From NCBI GenBank assembly GCA_017301995.1, contig JAFLEH010000013.1:62001-126000 (forward strand): a stretch of 64,000 nt of DNA, read 5' to 3'. This document shows, piece after piece, positions 54,628 through 62,598 of this stretch. Origin of the DNA: Verrucomicrobiota bacterium. GTDB taxonomy: Bacteria; Verrucomicrobiota; Verrucomicrobiia; Verrucomicrobiales; Akkermansiaceae. A program made the position numbers and the translations under genes. The notes under the pieces were generated by a model. It was not told the origin of the DNA. It searched no databases and saw nothing but the letters and a program-made list of their open reading frames with translations. Every line of letters starts with the position of its first letter. Positions within the stretch are counted from its first letter, which is position 1.

Positions 54628-54735
54628 GCGGAACGATGAGGCCCCGCCCGCCAACCCCGGCGGACGGGGCCTCTCCCGTCTTGGCTCTTACCTCTGGTCT
54701 CTTGAGGAATCTGACCGGCATCGCCCAACCCTGGA

Positions 54736-54875
54736 AACCGCGAATGAACGCGATTGGACACGAATATGGAATGGATAACGAACGCGTTCTGACGACTGGG
54801 CCGTTCGCCTGATGGGTTGACCATCCAATCTTTTCATTCCCTTGGAAATTCGCGTCCATTGGCGTCCATTTGACC
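54736..54875. repeat. Gene-less inverted element related to the GxxExxY element
   Basis: AACCGCGAATGAACGCGATT at 54736-54755 and GCGTCCATTGGCGTCCATTT near the right end are imperfect inverses, built of the same GGACGCGAAT-type words as the arms at 29071 and 29483. The 140-bp unit has no coding capacity, as expected for a non-autonomous relative. Confidence 0.7.
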
Positions 54876-54930
54876 GCATCAGTTGGATATCGAGGCGGTC
54901 TATCTCCGCTTCGCTCCGGTTGCGGTTCAA

Positions 54931-55106
54931 TCTTCTCTTCCAGGCGAACACACACGCGATAGCCGCCGGAGACGCCGCGCGATGAGGCGTGCCGTTGGCA
55001 CGCTGGGTGGGTTGGAGGATGGCGGGCCCACGGTTGGCACCGTGGGCTGGAATGAGACGTCGCGTTGCGACGGGGGGGGCGGCTGTGCGGCGGTTATTCG
55101 CGGTTG
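54931..55106. repeat. Mosaic hairpin repeat, copy A
   Basis: This 176-bp unit is repeated at 57215-57390. It contains a row of small perfect hairpins: GCGTGCC-GTT-GGCACGC (54987-55003), CCCACGGT-TGGC-ACCGTGGG (55027-55046) and CGTCGC-GTT-GCGACG (55058-55072). Confidence 0.85.
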
Positions 55107-55123
55107 TGGGACCCGGAAGCCAA

Positions 55124-55462
55124 TCACACCAGGGGACCCGATTCTGCGGTTTTTGTGTCCTTCTCGATGGTGACCTCAAGCTTCTTGGTAACAGGGTCCA
55201 AGTTGACTTTCGAAAAGCGGAATGTGTGATTCTTCGAGGTGAGCAATGACTGTGGAATCGAAGCCACGAATTGATAGGCGCTTTGGTCCCTTGCGCTTGT
55301 CCCCACCCACGCTCTTCCTTCTACATTCACACCATATTCCGTGTCCCTGATCCCTTCCGGAATGAATCCATCAATCCAGAACCGACGCAGGTTCTTCTCA
55401 TCTTGCCCTGCCAGCCATCCGGTGAGCGCGAACTCAAGGCGGCTCCAGAAGTCGTGATCCAT
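55124..55462 (-). CDS. Cassette gene 5: small soluble protein, possibly N-terminally frameshifted
   Basis: 112 residues from ATG at 55462 (MDHDFWSRLEFALTGWLAGQ), then LRRFWIDGFIPEGIRD and a beta-rich end (FVASIPQSLLTSKNHTFRF). There is no good ribosome site in front of this ATG. A strong one (GGAGA, 5 bases before an ATG at 55488) starts a different frame that ends after 17 codons. Either that is a leader or the sequence carries a frameshift. Family not recognised. Confidence 0.6.
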   Translation of the reverse strand: MDHDFWSRLEFALTGWLAGQDEKNLRRFWIDGFIPEGIRDTEYGVNVEGRAWVGTSARDQSAYQFVASIPQSLLTSKNHTFRFSKVNLDPVTKKLEVTIEKDTKTAESGPLV

Positions 55463-55496
55463 CAACGATTGAGTGGCGTGGTTTCATTTTGTCTCC

Positions 55497-55595
55497 GCAG
55501 AACGACTTGGCGCTGGCATCGGCCGGCAATTGAAATGGGAAGAATTATGAGATTGAATCGCTGATGGCCGGTTGCTCCAGCCGAGCCTTGTTCGC
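55497..55595 (-). repeat. attC-like site F
   Basis: On the minus strand GCGAACAAG-GCTCGGCTGGAGC-AACCGGCC is inverted as CCGGCCGATGCCAGCGCCAAGTCGTTCTGC (given in two parts: CCGGCCGATGCCAGCGCC, AAGTCGTTCTGC). It spans about 99 bp. The stop codon of cassette gene 6 (55545-55547) lies in the middle. Confidence 0.62.
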
Positions 55596-56021
55596 ATTCA
55601 TTTTTGTCCATCGACTCCGGTTTCGAACGAGGTGAATCAGAAAGCAAATCAATAAAGGGTATTGGACGGAGATGTTCTGCCACGAGATCTCATCCCTTGT
55701 GCCGACAGACAAATGCGCTAACACCGAGACTACAATCGCCGAGATGCAATAGAACACCCCGAAACCATACGCAAAGGCACGCTTTGTAAGGATAAACAAG
55801 CCAGTCAAAGCACCCGAAAATAGAATGACGTCAAGAGCGAGCATCCAGACCAAGGAAACCCTACCGCTCTCAAGATTGAGACCAAATGCTGTGATCCAGT
55901 GTTGGTATCCTGTGTTGCGAATTTGCCAAACCGCAAAGAGCGGAGTAACCAGGAAAAACAAAAATATTCCTGAAAATATTTTCACCCACATAGGAGGTAA
56001 GTTGTTCTGATCGATCTTCAT
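55545..56021 (-). CDS. Cassette gene 6: four-helix membrane protein
   Basis: 158 residues from the ATG at 56021 (MKIDQNNLPPMWVKIFSGIF). Four membrane helices are visible: FSGIFLFFLVTPLFAVW, VSLVWMLALDVILFSGALTG, YGFGVFYCISAIVVSVLAHL and ISVQYPLLICFLIHLV. Low GC. The last residues run into attC-like site F. Function unknown. Confidence 0.68.
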   Translation of the reverse strand: MKIDQNNLPPMWVKIFSGIFLFFLVTPLFAVWQIRNTGYQHWITAFGLNLESGRVSLVWMLALDVILFSGALTGLFILTKRAFAYGFGVFYCISAIVVSVLAHLSVGTRDEISWQNISVQYPLLICFLIHLVRNRSRWTKMNANKARLEQPAISDSIS

Positions 56022-56122
56022 TTCCTCTGCGAATGTAGGGCACATCCACCGCTAGGAGCGGCGACGGAAGTGTAATACGGGGTTGAGGTTTAAATTAGGT
56101 AGGAGCATGGAAAACAGAGGGG

Positions 56123-56974
56123 CTAGTGGGTGTTGCCATGCACGGCCTGCTCTGCCTCTGGCTTGCAGGCTTCGATTGCATCTGCCAGTTGCGCCGCAAA
56201 GCGTGGGTCATCATCGAGCGTCAGAATCTCAGTAAAACTCTTTAAGCGGTGATATAGGCGGGAATCGCGCGTCTTCTCAGCAGCTTCAATGCTAAGGATA
56301 CTGACCTCATTATCCCGCCATTCGTAGAGCAACTCAGGGATAATAGTTGAGTCTCTTCGCTTCGCGAGACCGACAAGCGCCTCTCCTCGAATCTCATGGT
56401 CAGGATCGGTTAACGCCTGTCGAAGTGCCTCGCGAATCTCCGGTGAGTCTGCATCATTTTGACTGCCAAGTCCAAAAACAGCCCAATTCCTTACATCATG
56501 GTCTTCATCGCGAGTGAGTCGGATAAGTGCGGAAATCGCACGATCATCTTCATGTCCCGAAAGCCCGAAGACGACTCCAAATCTTACGAGCGAATCAGGA
56601 TGCTCGGTGTGCTTGAGTAGAGATGGGATTGCTGAAGTAGCGCCGCGATGGCCTAACCCGACCGCGGCACGATAAATGACGTAGGAGTCTGGATCGTCCA
56701 GCAACTCCGTCAGAATCGCAACGCTCTCGTCCTGAAATGCCTGGTCACCCCAGCCCAATTGAGCCAGTATATCCGCTCCTGTAGCCCGATCGCCCGCATC
56801 GTTACTCAAGCTGTATTCCTTACCAAGGAGAAACTCGTCGTCGCCTCCGCGGTAGTGCAGCAGCGCCAGGCTAACATCACGTTCATCGTCCCGAATGGCT
56901 TCACGATACTTCTGAGCAACTTCGCGACTCGGTGTCGCGTCGTCTTTATAGCGCTCGTCGTGTCGCGTCTTCAT
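56123..56974 (-). CDS. Cassette gene 7: HEAT-repeat protein
   Basis: 283 residues made mostly of helical HEAT-like repeats, for example DDPDSYVIYRAAVGLGHRGA, TEHPDSLVRFGVVFGLSGHE, DEDHDVRNWAVFGLGSQNDA and DPDHEIRGEALVGLAKRRDS. Each repeat has the D..VR..A..GL pattern. Such proteins usually act as binding scaffolds; the partner is unknown. The spacer to gene 6 (56022-56122) has weak palindromic signs but no clear attC boxes. Confidence 0.8.
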   Translation of the reverse strand: MKTRHDERYKDDATPSREVAQKYREAIRDDERDVSLALLHYRGGDDEFLLGKEYSLSNDAGDRATGADILAQLGWGDQAFQDESVAILTELLDDPDSYVIYRAAVGLGHRGATSAIPSLLKHTEHPDSLVRFGVVFGLSGHEDDRAISALIRLTRDEDHDVRNWAVFGLGSQNDADSPEIREALRQALTDPDHEIRGEALVGLAKRRDSTIIPELLYEWRDNEVSILSIEAAEKTRDSRLYHRLKSFTEILTLDDDPRFAAQLADAIEACKPEAEQAVHGNTH

Positions 56975-56987
56975 TTATTGCAGGACG

Positions 56988-57160
56988 GTGTTTATTCGTA
57001 GCATGTTGGGAAGTGATATCCCGACGGGTGCTCGGGGTGGAAGGTGGGCGGAATCCGTTGATATTGCAAGGATTTTTCCCCGGCGTGCGACTATCAGGCG
57101 GGAGGGGCGGGAGGATCTCCGGGGGAGCCGCCCTAGCGGATATACCGGGTCATTGGTCAT
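56988..57160 (-). repeat. Cassette-spacer repeat, copy 2 of 3
   Basis: It matches copy 1 over about 175 bp (GTGTTTATTCGTAGCATGTT, hairpin GTTGGGA...TCCCGAC with a G-T pair in place of G-C, through AGCGGATATACCGGGTCA). It ends 14 bases in front of the cassette gene 7 start. It continues into a run of TCATTGG words. Confidence 0.78.
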
Positions 57161-57197
57161 TGGTCATTGGTCATTGGTTTCTGGTTTCTGGTTTCTT
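57151..57197. repeat. TCATTGG and TTTCTGG tandem words
   Basis: Four consecutive units of TCATTGG(T) pass without a break into three of TTTCTGG(T). It is a short-period array between two repeat families. Confidence 0.85.
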
Positions 57198-57214
57198 GAG
57201 GGATCTGACCGGCA

Positions 57215-57390
57215 TCTTCTCTTCCAGGGTGACACACACGCGATAGCCGCCGGAGACGCCGCGCGATGAGGCGTGCCGTTGGCACGCGGGGTGGGTGGGA
57301 GGATGGCGGACCCACGGTTGGCACCGTGGGCTGGGATGAAGCGTCGCGTTGCGACGGGGGGGGCGGCTGCGCCGCGGTTATTCGCGGTTG
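57215..57390. repeat. Mosaic hairpin repeat, copy B
   Basis: About 90% identical by eye to 54931-55106 and the same length. All three small hairpins are kept; the last (GCGTCGC-GTT-GCGACG) has a G where copy A has A in the leading base. A GGCGGC-TGC-GCCGC hairpin follows. It lies in the spacer downstream of cassette gene 8, as copy A lies downstream of gene 5. Confidence 0.85.
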
Positions 57391-57433
57391 ACATCCATGA
57401 TTTGATACCGCTTCTTCATTCGTCGTTCTGTGT

Positions 57434-58216
57434 CTAGTAGCCGAGGTGAGCGAACCCAAACATCACGTTCACGAAGTGACCATCCTTAAAAATGACCGAC
57501 ATGGTGTGTATCCTTACGCCCTTATCGTAAATCTTGTCGCTACCGAGAGCATACTTAAGGGTGACCGTATCGCCATCAGATTCGATAAGCGGCTTTGGTC
57601 CAAAGGTCTTCTTCACCTTCTCGATTGTGATGTCTTCGTCAAAGAAGTCGCTAAACTGAGCTATCGTCCATTCGCGGCCATCCACCTCGCCGTCAACTCT
57701 GATGCGTTCGGCTGTTGTTGATCCTTTCGCTGAAATCTTATCCGGCTTCCCGGTTTCCGATAAGTTCTTAACCGGCTTCCCGGTCTTTTTGAACTTATCC
57801 ACGAACGCTTTCGCTTGATCTGCGGCCCTGAATTCAGTAACGAAACGACCTCCCAAAGGGGCTTCCAGCAATATTGGGGCGAGTTGGACCCGGCCATCGA
57901 CTATGATGGCTATTTGCTTGCGTCTCATGTCTGCTGTTCCCTTCTTCATCTTCTTCAGACCTTCTGCAGATAGATCAGCGTGCACGATCAACGGATCATT
58001 CCCGGTTGAAATGCTCGCGACATCCTCAGTTACGATGATTGGGACCTTGCTGACATTGAGTGTCACCTTGTGGTCCCCATAGGTATAGGGCATCTCACGA
58101 AAGTCAGGTCCACCCGTTTCCGATACGCGACATACCTCGATCAATTCTTGGCCATTCAATAAGGAGAGAAGCACGAAAAGTGCGATGAGAATCCGGGATG
58201 TGGCTGTTTTCATCAT
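57434..58216 (-). CDS. Cassette gene 8: secreted protein with SecD-like periplasmic domain segment
   Basis: 260 residues with a signal peptide (TSRILIALFVLLSLLNG). LSAEGLKKMKKGTADMRRKQ followed by IAIIVDGRVQLAPILLEAPL resembles the SecDF P1-type domain, where a bound LAIVLDGxVxSAP segment is typical. A C-terminal beta-rich part (WTIAQFSDFFDEDITIEKVK, TVTLKYALGSDKIYD) follows. It lacks membrane helices of SecD. Function unknown. Confidence 0.68.
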   Translation of the reverse strand: MMKTATSRILIALFVLLSLLNGQELIEVCRVSETGGPDFREMPYTYGDHKVTLNVSKVPIIVTEDVASISTGNDPLIVHADLSAEGLKKMKKGTADMRRKQIAIIVDGRVQLAPILLEAPLGGRFVTEFRAADQAKAFVDKFKKTGKPVKNLSETGKPDKISAKGSTTAERIRVDGEVDGREWTIAQFSDFFDEDITIEKVKKTFGPKPLIESDGDTVTLKYALGSDKIYDKGVRIHTMSVIFKDGHFVNVMFGFAHLGY

Positions 58217-58734
58217 ATTGACTAACAGTGTTTATTCGTAGCATGTCGGGAAGTGATATCCCGACGGGTGCTCGGGGTGGAAGGTGGACAGATTCCGTTG
58301 GTATTGCAAGGTTTTTCTCTCCCGGCGTGCGACTATCAGGCGGGAGGGGGCGGCTGCGCCGCGGTTGTCGGTTATTTGTTATCGGTTATCGGGGCGAGGG
58401 TTGTAGCCGCCTTCGTGAGAAGGTGGACGGGGGTGGGCATGCGGGCGCCAAGTTGCCACGCTCTCACGAGCGCGGCTACGGGGGGGCGGCTGCGCCGCGG
58501 TTATGGGTTATTTGTTAATGGTTATTAGGGGGCATGCGCTTTTTCATCCACGATCCACGATCTTCGATCCCCTTGGCGACCTTGGCGTCTTGGCGGTGAA
58601 TCATTCCGGCTGGGGTGGGCCTGGAATGCCGGCGCGAGACGCACCGGCAACGGACTGGGGCGAGACGCCCCAGCCACGGGGTGGCCACGCTCTCACGAGC
58701 GCGGCTACGGCGGGTGCGGGTGCGCGGCGGTCAT
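58217..58734. other. Repeat-only stretch at the right end of the array
   Basis: No gene is seen. In order it holds spacer-repeat copy 3 (58227-58350), GTTATC-type words (58362-58392), CCACGCTCTCACGAGCGCGG twice (58456 and 58684), AATAACC-type words (58500-58530), CCACGATC and TTGGCG words (58547-58600), and two AGA-loop hairpins (58628-58648, 58655-58673). Confidence 0.8.
58227..58350 (-). repeat. Cassette-spacer repeat, copy 3 of 3
   Basis: The shortest copy, 124 bp, with a perfect GTCGGGA-AGTGATA-TCCCGAC hairpin and CTCCCG...CGGGAG pairing further in. It ends 11 bases before the cassette gene 8 start. Confidence 0.78.
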
Positions 58735-59655
58735 TCAGAATCCCCTAACCGACTCGCCGGCGGCGGGTTCCGTGCCGAGGCGTTCCCGGACGAGCGCGAC
58801 GAATGCCTGAACGATCGGCGAGGCGGCCTTGCGTGGCCAGACGAGGGCGAAGTCCGACCACAATTGGGGGCGTGCGAGCGTCCGCCAGACGAGGCCGCGG
58901 ATGCCTTCCGCCCGTTCGAAATGCGGCAGCACGCTCAGGCCCACGCCCTGCGCGATGAGCGCGAGCAGCACGCTCGGGTAGCCGCCCAGCTCCTGCACCA
59001 CCCGCGGACGGAAACCCGCGTTGGCGCACAACCGGAAGAACTCGTCGTAGAATTCCGGCCGCGACTCGCGGGTGCAGAACACGAACCCTTCGTCGGTTAG
59101 GTCGGAGAACTCCAGCGACTTCCGTTTTGCCAGGCGGTGCCGCGAGGACATGACCACCCGGAAGGGAATCCGCCAGATCACGGCATGATCCATCCCATAC
59201 AAGGGCCCCGGAACATTCACGAAGCCGACCTCGATCCGCCCTTCCCGCAGGCCCTTCATCTGGGGCTCGCGCAGGCCGTGGACGAACGAGAACTCGACCT
59301 TCGGATGCTCCTTGCGAAACTCCGCGATCACCGGGGCGAGGTGGTCCAGATGGAGGGCGGTGGGAAACCCGAGCGTGATCCGCCCGGCGATCGCGCCGCC
59401 GGCGACGCGGGCCGCGTCCACCGCGCGGTCGGCGTCGGCCAGCAGCGCGCGGGCGCGGCGCTGGAACTCCGCGCCCGCGGCGGTTAGGGTGACGCCCTGC
59501 CGTCCGCGCTCGAACAACCGCAGGCCGAGTTCGCTTTCCAGATCCGCCAATTGCCGGCTGAGGGCGGGTTGGGCCACCCGCAGGCGGACCGCCGCATGGG
59601 TGATGTTGCGGGTTTCCGCCACCGCCACGAAATACCGCAAATGCCGTAGTTCCAT
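58735..59655 (-). CDS. LysR-family transcription regulator
   Basis: 306 residues from the ATG at 59655 (MELRHLRYFVAVAETRNITH). The N-terminal winged HTH includes AAVRLRVAQPALSRQLADLE and LFERGRQGVTLTAAG. The rest is the two-lobed effector domain (ITLGFPTALHLDHLAPVIAE...LIAQGVGLSVLPHFERAE). It is divergent from the emrA-like gene with 81 bases between starts, so it very likely controls the efflux pair. Confidence 0.95.
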   Translation of the reverse strand: MELRHLRYFVAVAETRNITHAAVRLRVAQPALSRQLADLESELGLRLFERGRQGVTLTAAGAEFQRRARALLADADRAVDAARVAGGAIAGRITLGFPTALHLDHLAPVIAEFRKEHPKVEFSFVHGLREPQMKGLREGRIEVGFVNVPGPLYGMDHAVIWRIPFRVVMSSRHRLAKRKSLEFSDLTDEGFVFCTRESRPEFYDEFFRLCANAGFRPRVVQELGGYPSVLLALIAQGVGLSVLPHFERAEGIRGLVWRTLARPQLWSDFALVWPRKAASPIVQAFVALVRERLGTEPAAGESVRGF

Positions 59656-59736
59656 GGCGGGACGATACTTTTCCGGCATGGCATGTCAAGCCAAAGAAGT
59701 ATGAGCGCGCGGGCGGCGAAGTGGTTCAATGGGGGC

Positions 59737-60759
59737 ATGCCAACGCCCGCCGCCATCTATCGCCGCCCGCTTTTCCGGTGGATCGCCGCCGGTATCCTGT
59801 TGTGCGGGATGGGGGCGGCCGGCTGGCGGGAGTGGCGGGAGTCGAGGTGCTGGGTGGGCACCGACAATGCCTATCTGGATGGTCCGGTGCATCCGGTGGC
59901 GGCGCGGATCATCGGCACCGTGGAGCGGGTGGAGGCGGAGGAAAACCAACCGGTGAAGGCCGGCGATGTGCTGGTTAGGCTGGATCCGCGCGACGCCGAG
60001 ACCCGGCGCAGCCAAACCGCGGCCGACCTGGCAGAGGCCGAGGCAGGGATCGCGGCGGCGGCGGCCGATGTCACGCATGCCGAGGCCGGTGTGCGGCTCG
60101 CCGAGGCCGAGCTTGCGAGCGCCCGTCTCGATCTGGAACGCCGCCAGCGGTTGGAGGAAAAGCAGGGTGGCGCGATCTCACGGCAGGACCTGGAACACGC
60201 CGAGTGCGCGGTGGACACGGCCCTGGCCGCGCTGGATGCGGCGCGCGGAAAGTTGGAATCCGCGCGTACCGGCGTGGTGTCCGCCAAGGCCAAGCGCGAG
60301 GCGTCCGCGGCGAGCCACCGGCAGGCGGAGTTGCAGTGCGAATACACCACCATCACCGCGCCCGTTTCCGGAAAAATCGGCAGGCGCAACGTGGAAACCG
60401 GCCAGCCGGTGATTCCCTCCCAGCCGCTGCTGGCGGTGGTGGGAAACGACCTGTGGCTAACCGCGAATTTCAAGGAAACCCAGGTGGGGGAGATCCGGCC
60501 CGGACAGGCCGCCACCATCCGCTTCGACCTGCTGCCCGGCCGCGATTGGCAGGGCGTGGTGGAGAGCGTCTCGCCCGCCACCGGCTCGCGCTTCGCGCTG
60601 CTGCCGCCCGACAACGCGACGGGCAACTTCACCCGCGTGGTCCAGCGTGTGCCGGTTAGAATCCGCCTGACGGCCGATCCGCTCCATCCGTTTCCGGCGA
60701 TGTTGGGTCCCGGCCTGTCCGCGAAGGTCAGGGTGCGGGTGAAACCTTCCGTCCGATGA
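59737..60759 (+). CDS. emrA: HlyD/EmrA-type membrane fusion protein
   Basis: About 340 residues. One N-terminal membrane helix (LFRWIAAGILLCGMGAAG) is followed by WVGTDNAYLDGPVHPVAARI, the classic EmrA start, a lipoyl-like half-motif, a helical hairpin, and YTTITAPVSGKIGRRNVETG. The ATG at 59737 has GGGGG nearby; ATGs at 59683 and 59701 are alternatives. It bridges the MFS pump to the outer membrane. Its stop overlaps the emrB start (ATGA). Confidence 0.9.
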   Translation: MPTPAAIYRRPLFRWIAAGILLCGMGAAGWREWRESRCWVGTDNAYLDGPVHPVAARIIGTVERVEAEENQPVKAGDVLVRLDPRDAETRRSQTAADLAEAEAGIAAAAADVTHAEAGVRLAEAELASARLDLERRQRLEEKQGGAISRQDLEHAECAVDTALAALDAARGKLESARTGVVSAKAKREASAASHRQAELQCEYTTITAPVSGKIGRRNVETGQPVIPSQPLLAVVGNDLWLTANFKETQVGEIRPGQAATIRFDLLPGRDWQGVVESVSPATGSRFALLPPDNATGNFTRVVQRVPVRIRLTADPLHPFPAMLGPGLSAKVRVRVKPSVR

Positions 60760-62351
60760 ATCTCCCCAACCATTCCGGTGAGCGCGTGTCCCTCCGGCAC
60801 TGGGCGGCGGTGTTCGGTTCGATGCTCGGCGCGTTCATGGCCGTGCTGGACATCCAGATCACCAACGCCTCGCTCAAGGACATCCTCGGTTCGCTGGGCG
60901 CCACGCTCGACGAAGGCTCATGGGTTTCCACGAGCTATCTCGTCGCGGAAATCGTGGTGATACCGCTCACCGGATGGTTGGCGGAGGTGTTCTCGCCGCG
61001 GCGCTATCTGCTGGGCACCACCGCCGCGTTCCTAACCGCATCCGCGGCGTGCGCGTGGGCGTGGAATCTCGATTCGCTGATCGTATTCCGGGTGATCCAG
61101 GGGTTCACCGGCGGCGCGATGATCCCGCTGGCGCTGGCGCTGGTGCTCCAACTGCTGCCGCCGCGGCATCATCCGCTGGGCTTCGCGGTGTTCGGCATGA
61201 CCGCCACCTTCGCGCCGGCGGTGGGGCCGTCGATCGGAGGTTGGCTAACCGAAAATTACGGATGGCCGTGGATATTCTATCTGAATCTGTTTCCCGGAGC
61301 GATCATGCTCGCCGCGCTGGCCTGGGGCATGGACCGCGCGCCGGCGCGGCTGGAAAAGTTCCGCCACTGCGACTGGGCGGGCGTTCTAACCGTGGCGACC
61401 GGGCTCGGCTGCCTCATCACGCTGCTGGAGGAGGGCAACCGGCACGACTGGTTTCGGTCGCGGGAAATGGTGGCGCTCGGTGTGGCGGCCGCGGCCTCGC
61501 TGGCGGCGGGTGTTTGGATCGAGCTGCGGGTCCGCGATCCGTTCATCAATCTGCGGTTGTTGGCGCGGCCGGCGTTCGCGTTTCCCAGTGTGGTGGGAGC
61601 GGTGTTCGGGCTGGGCATGTATGGCGTGATGTATCTGCTGCCGGTCTATCTGGCGGAGATCCAGGGCTATCATTCCGGTCAGATCGGCCGCACGATCATG
61701 TGGAGCGGCGTTCCCCAACTGCTGCTCATGCCGGTGGCGGCGGTGCTCGCCAAACACATCGACGGACGGCGTCTGGTGGCCGCCGGGCTGTTGTTTTTCG
61801 CGGCGAGCTGTTTCATCAATGCCAGGCTCACCCATCTGACCGCCCATGACCAGTTGCGGCTCACCCAGGTGATCCGCGCGATCGGCATGCCACTGGTGAT
61901 CGTGCCTCTGACCTCGCTGGCCACCCGTGGTCTAACCGTCGCGGAAACCGGTTCGGCATCCTCGCTGTTCAACATGCTGAGAAACCTTGGCGGCAGCGTC
62001 GGCATCGCCTTGCTCGCCACGCGGCTCGATACCGGCGAGGCCGTCCACCGCGCCCGGCTTTCGGAGAGCGTCAGCATCTATCAAAACGCGACCTTGGAGC
62101 GGATGGCGGCGCTGACCGGCCGGTTCACCCTCTCCGGCGCGGATCCCGCCACCGCGACCGCGAGGGGATTGTCGGTTCTGAACCACACCCTCCGCCGCGA
62201 GTCGCGAATCGCCGCGTACCGCGATGCGTTCGGGGTGTTGGGCTGGGTGCTTGTGGCCACCGTGCCGCTCGCGCTGCTGCCTGGCCGGGGGAGACGCGGC
62301 GGCGGGGGGGATCTAATTGACGAGGGCGCGCTCCGTGGGATGTGGGACTAA
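60756..62351 (+). CDS. emrB: DHA2-family MFS drug efflux transporter, EmrB type
   Basis: 531 residues with 14 predicted membrane helices. The DHA2 motifs MLGAFMAVLDIQITNASL and WVSTSYLVAEIVVIPLTGWL are present, and the antiporter motif C region is ATFAPAVGPSIGGWLTENYG. It exports hydrophobic toxic compounds with protons, working with the EmrA-like protein. All five CTA leucine codons I found here are followed by AA. Confidence 0.93.
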   Translation: MNLPNHSGERVSLRHWAAVFGSMLGAFMAVLDIQITNASLKDILGSLGATLDEGSWVSTSYLVAEIVVIPLTGWLAEVFSPRRYLLGTTAAFLTASAACAWAWNLDSLIVFRVIQGFTGGAMIPLALALVLQLLPPRHHPLGFAVFGMTATFAPAVGPSIGGWLTENYGWPWIFYLNLFPGAIMLAALAWGMDRAPARLEKFRHCDWAGVLTVATGLGCLITLLEEGNRHDWFRSREMVALGVAAAASLAAGVWIELRVRDPFINLRLLARPAFAFPSVVGAVFGLGMYGVMYLLPVYLAEIQGYHSGQIGRTIMWSGVPQLLLMPVAAVLAKHIDGRRLVAAGLLFFAASCFINARLTHLTAHDQLRLTQVIRAIGMPLVIVPLTSLATRGLTVAETGSASSLFNMLRNLGGSVGIALLATRLDTGEAVHRARLSESVSIYQNATLERMAALTGRFTLSGADPATATARGLSVLNHTLRRESRIAAYRDAFGVLGWVLVATVPLALLPGRGRRGGGGDLIDEGALRGMWD

Positions 62352-62385
62352 AAAGTCAAAGTGCCGGTTCTGGCGTGTTGCTCTG

Positions 62386-62502
62386 GGCAGGGAACGCTCT
62401 CCGAGCGGTCCGGCTGTTGGCGGGTGAAGGTGTCAGAAATCATGGCCCCTTCCGGAAAGTTGCCACGCCGCCAACCGGACCTTTCGGAGAAAGGTCCCTG
62501 CC
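62386..62502. repeat. Inverted repeat with nested hairpins between emrB and the DUF5362-like gene
   Basis: GGCAGGGA...GGTCCGGCTGTTGGCGG and CCGCCAACCGGACC...GGTCCCTGCC are inverse arms. Inside each arm is its own hairpin with a different stem: CGCTC-TCC-GAGCG on the left and CTTTC-GGA-GAAAG on the right. It may also end emrB transcription. Confidence 0.8.
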
Positions 62503-62598
62503 TGAAGCAAGCCGCCAACTCCCTTGTCCCGCACCGCGCTCCGTGATTTTACGCCCATTTCGCTTGGCGTCGGGGAGGCGGAGGTGTAGAGGTTCGGT

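Larger units (their letters stand above)
52166..58350 (-). other. Integron-like cassette array (CALIN-type), no integrase in window
   Basis: Eight unrelated small genes, all on the minus strand, are separated by imperfect palindromes or repeats. Four spacers have the attC plan: outer boxes GCNGAAC / GTTCNGC and pairing inner arms with small bulges. Start codons come just after the GTT-side box and stop codons fall inside the palindrome. GC content and codon use are lower than in flanking core genes. Integrases are known to act on such sites as folded single strands. The right-hand spacers carry other repeats, and the array has no attI or intI here. Confidence 0.62.

Noticed and set aside
54454..54654. 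Small open frames in the spacer repeats (for example ending SGYHFLTCYE)
   Set aside because: They recur because the repeat recurs; copies carry indels and composition is not gene-like, so they are better explained as repeat DNA.
57434..58216. Toxin-immunity or phage-defence role for the cassette genes
   Set aside because: No nuclease, toxin or defence motif is visible in any of the eight genes; only signal peptides, membrane helices, HEAT repeats and unknown folds.
54449..58350. CRISPR array suggested by regularly recurring repeats
   Set aside because: The repeats are over 100 bp, separated by genes, and there are no short uniform spacers or cas genes.
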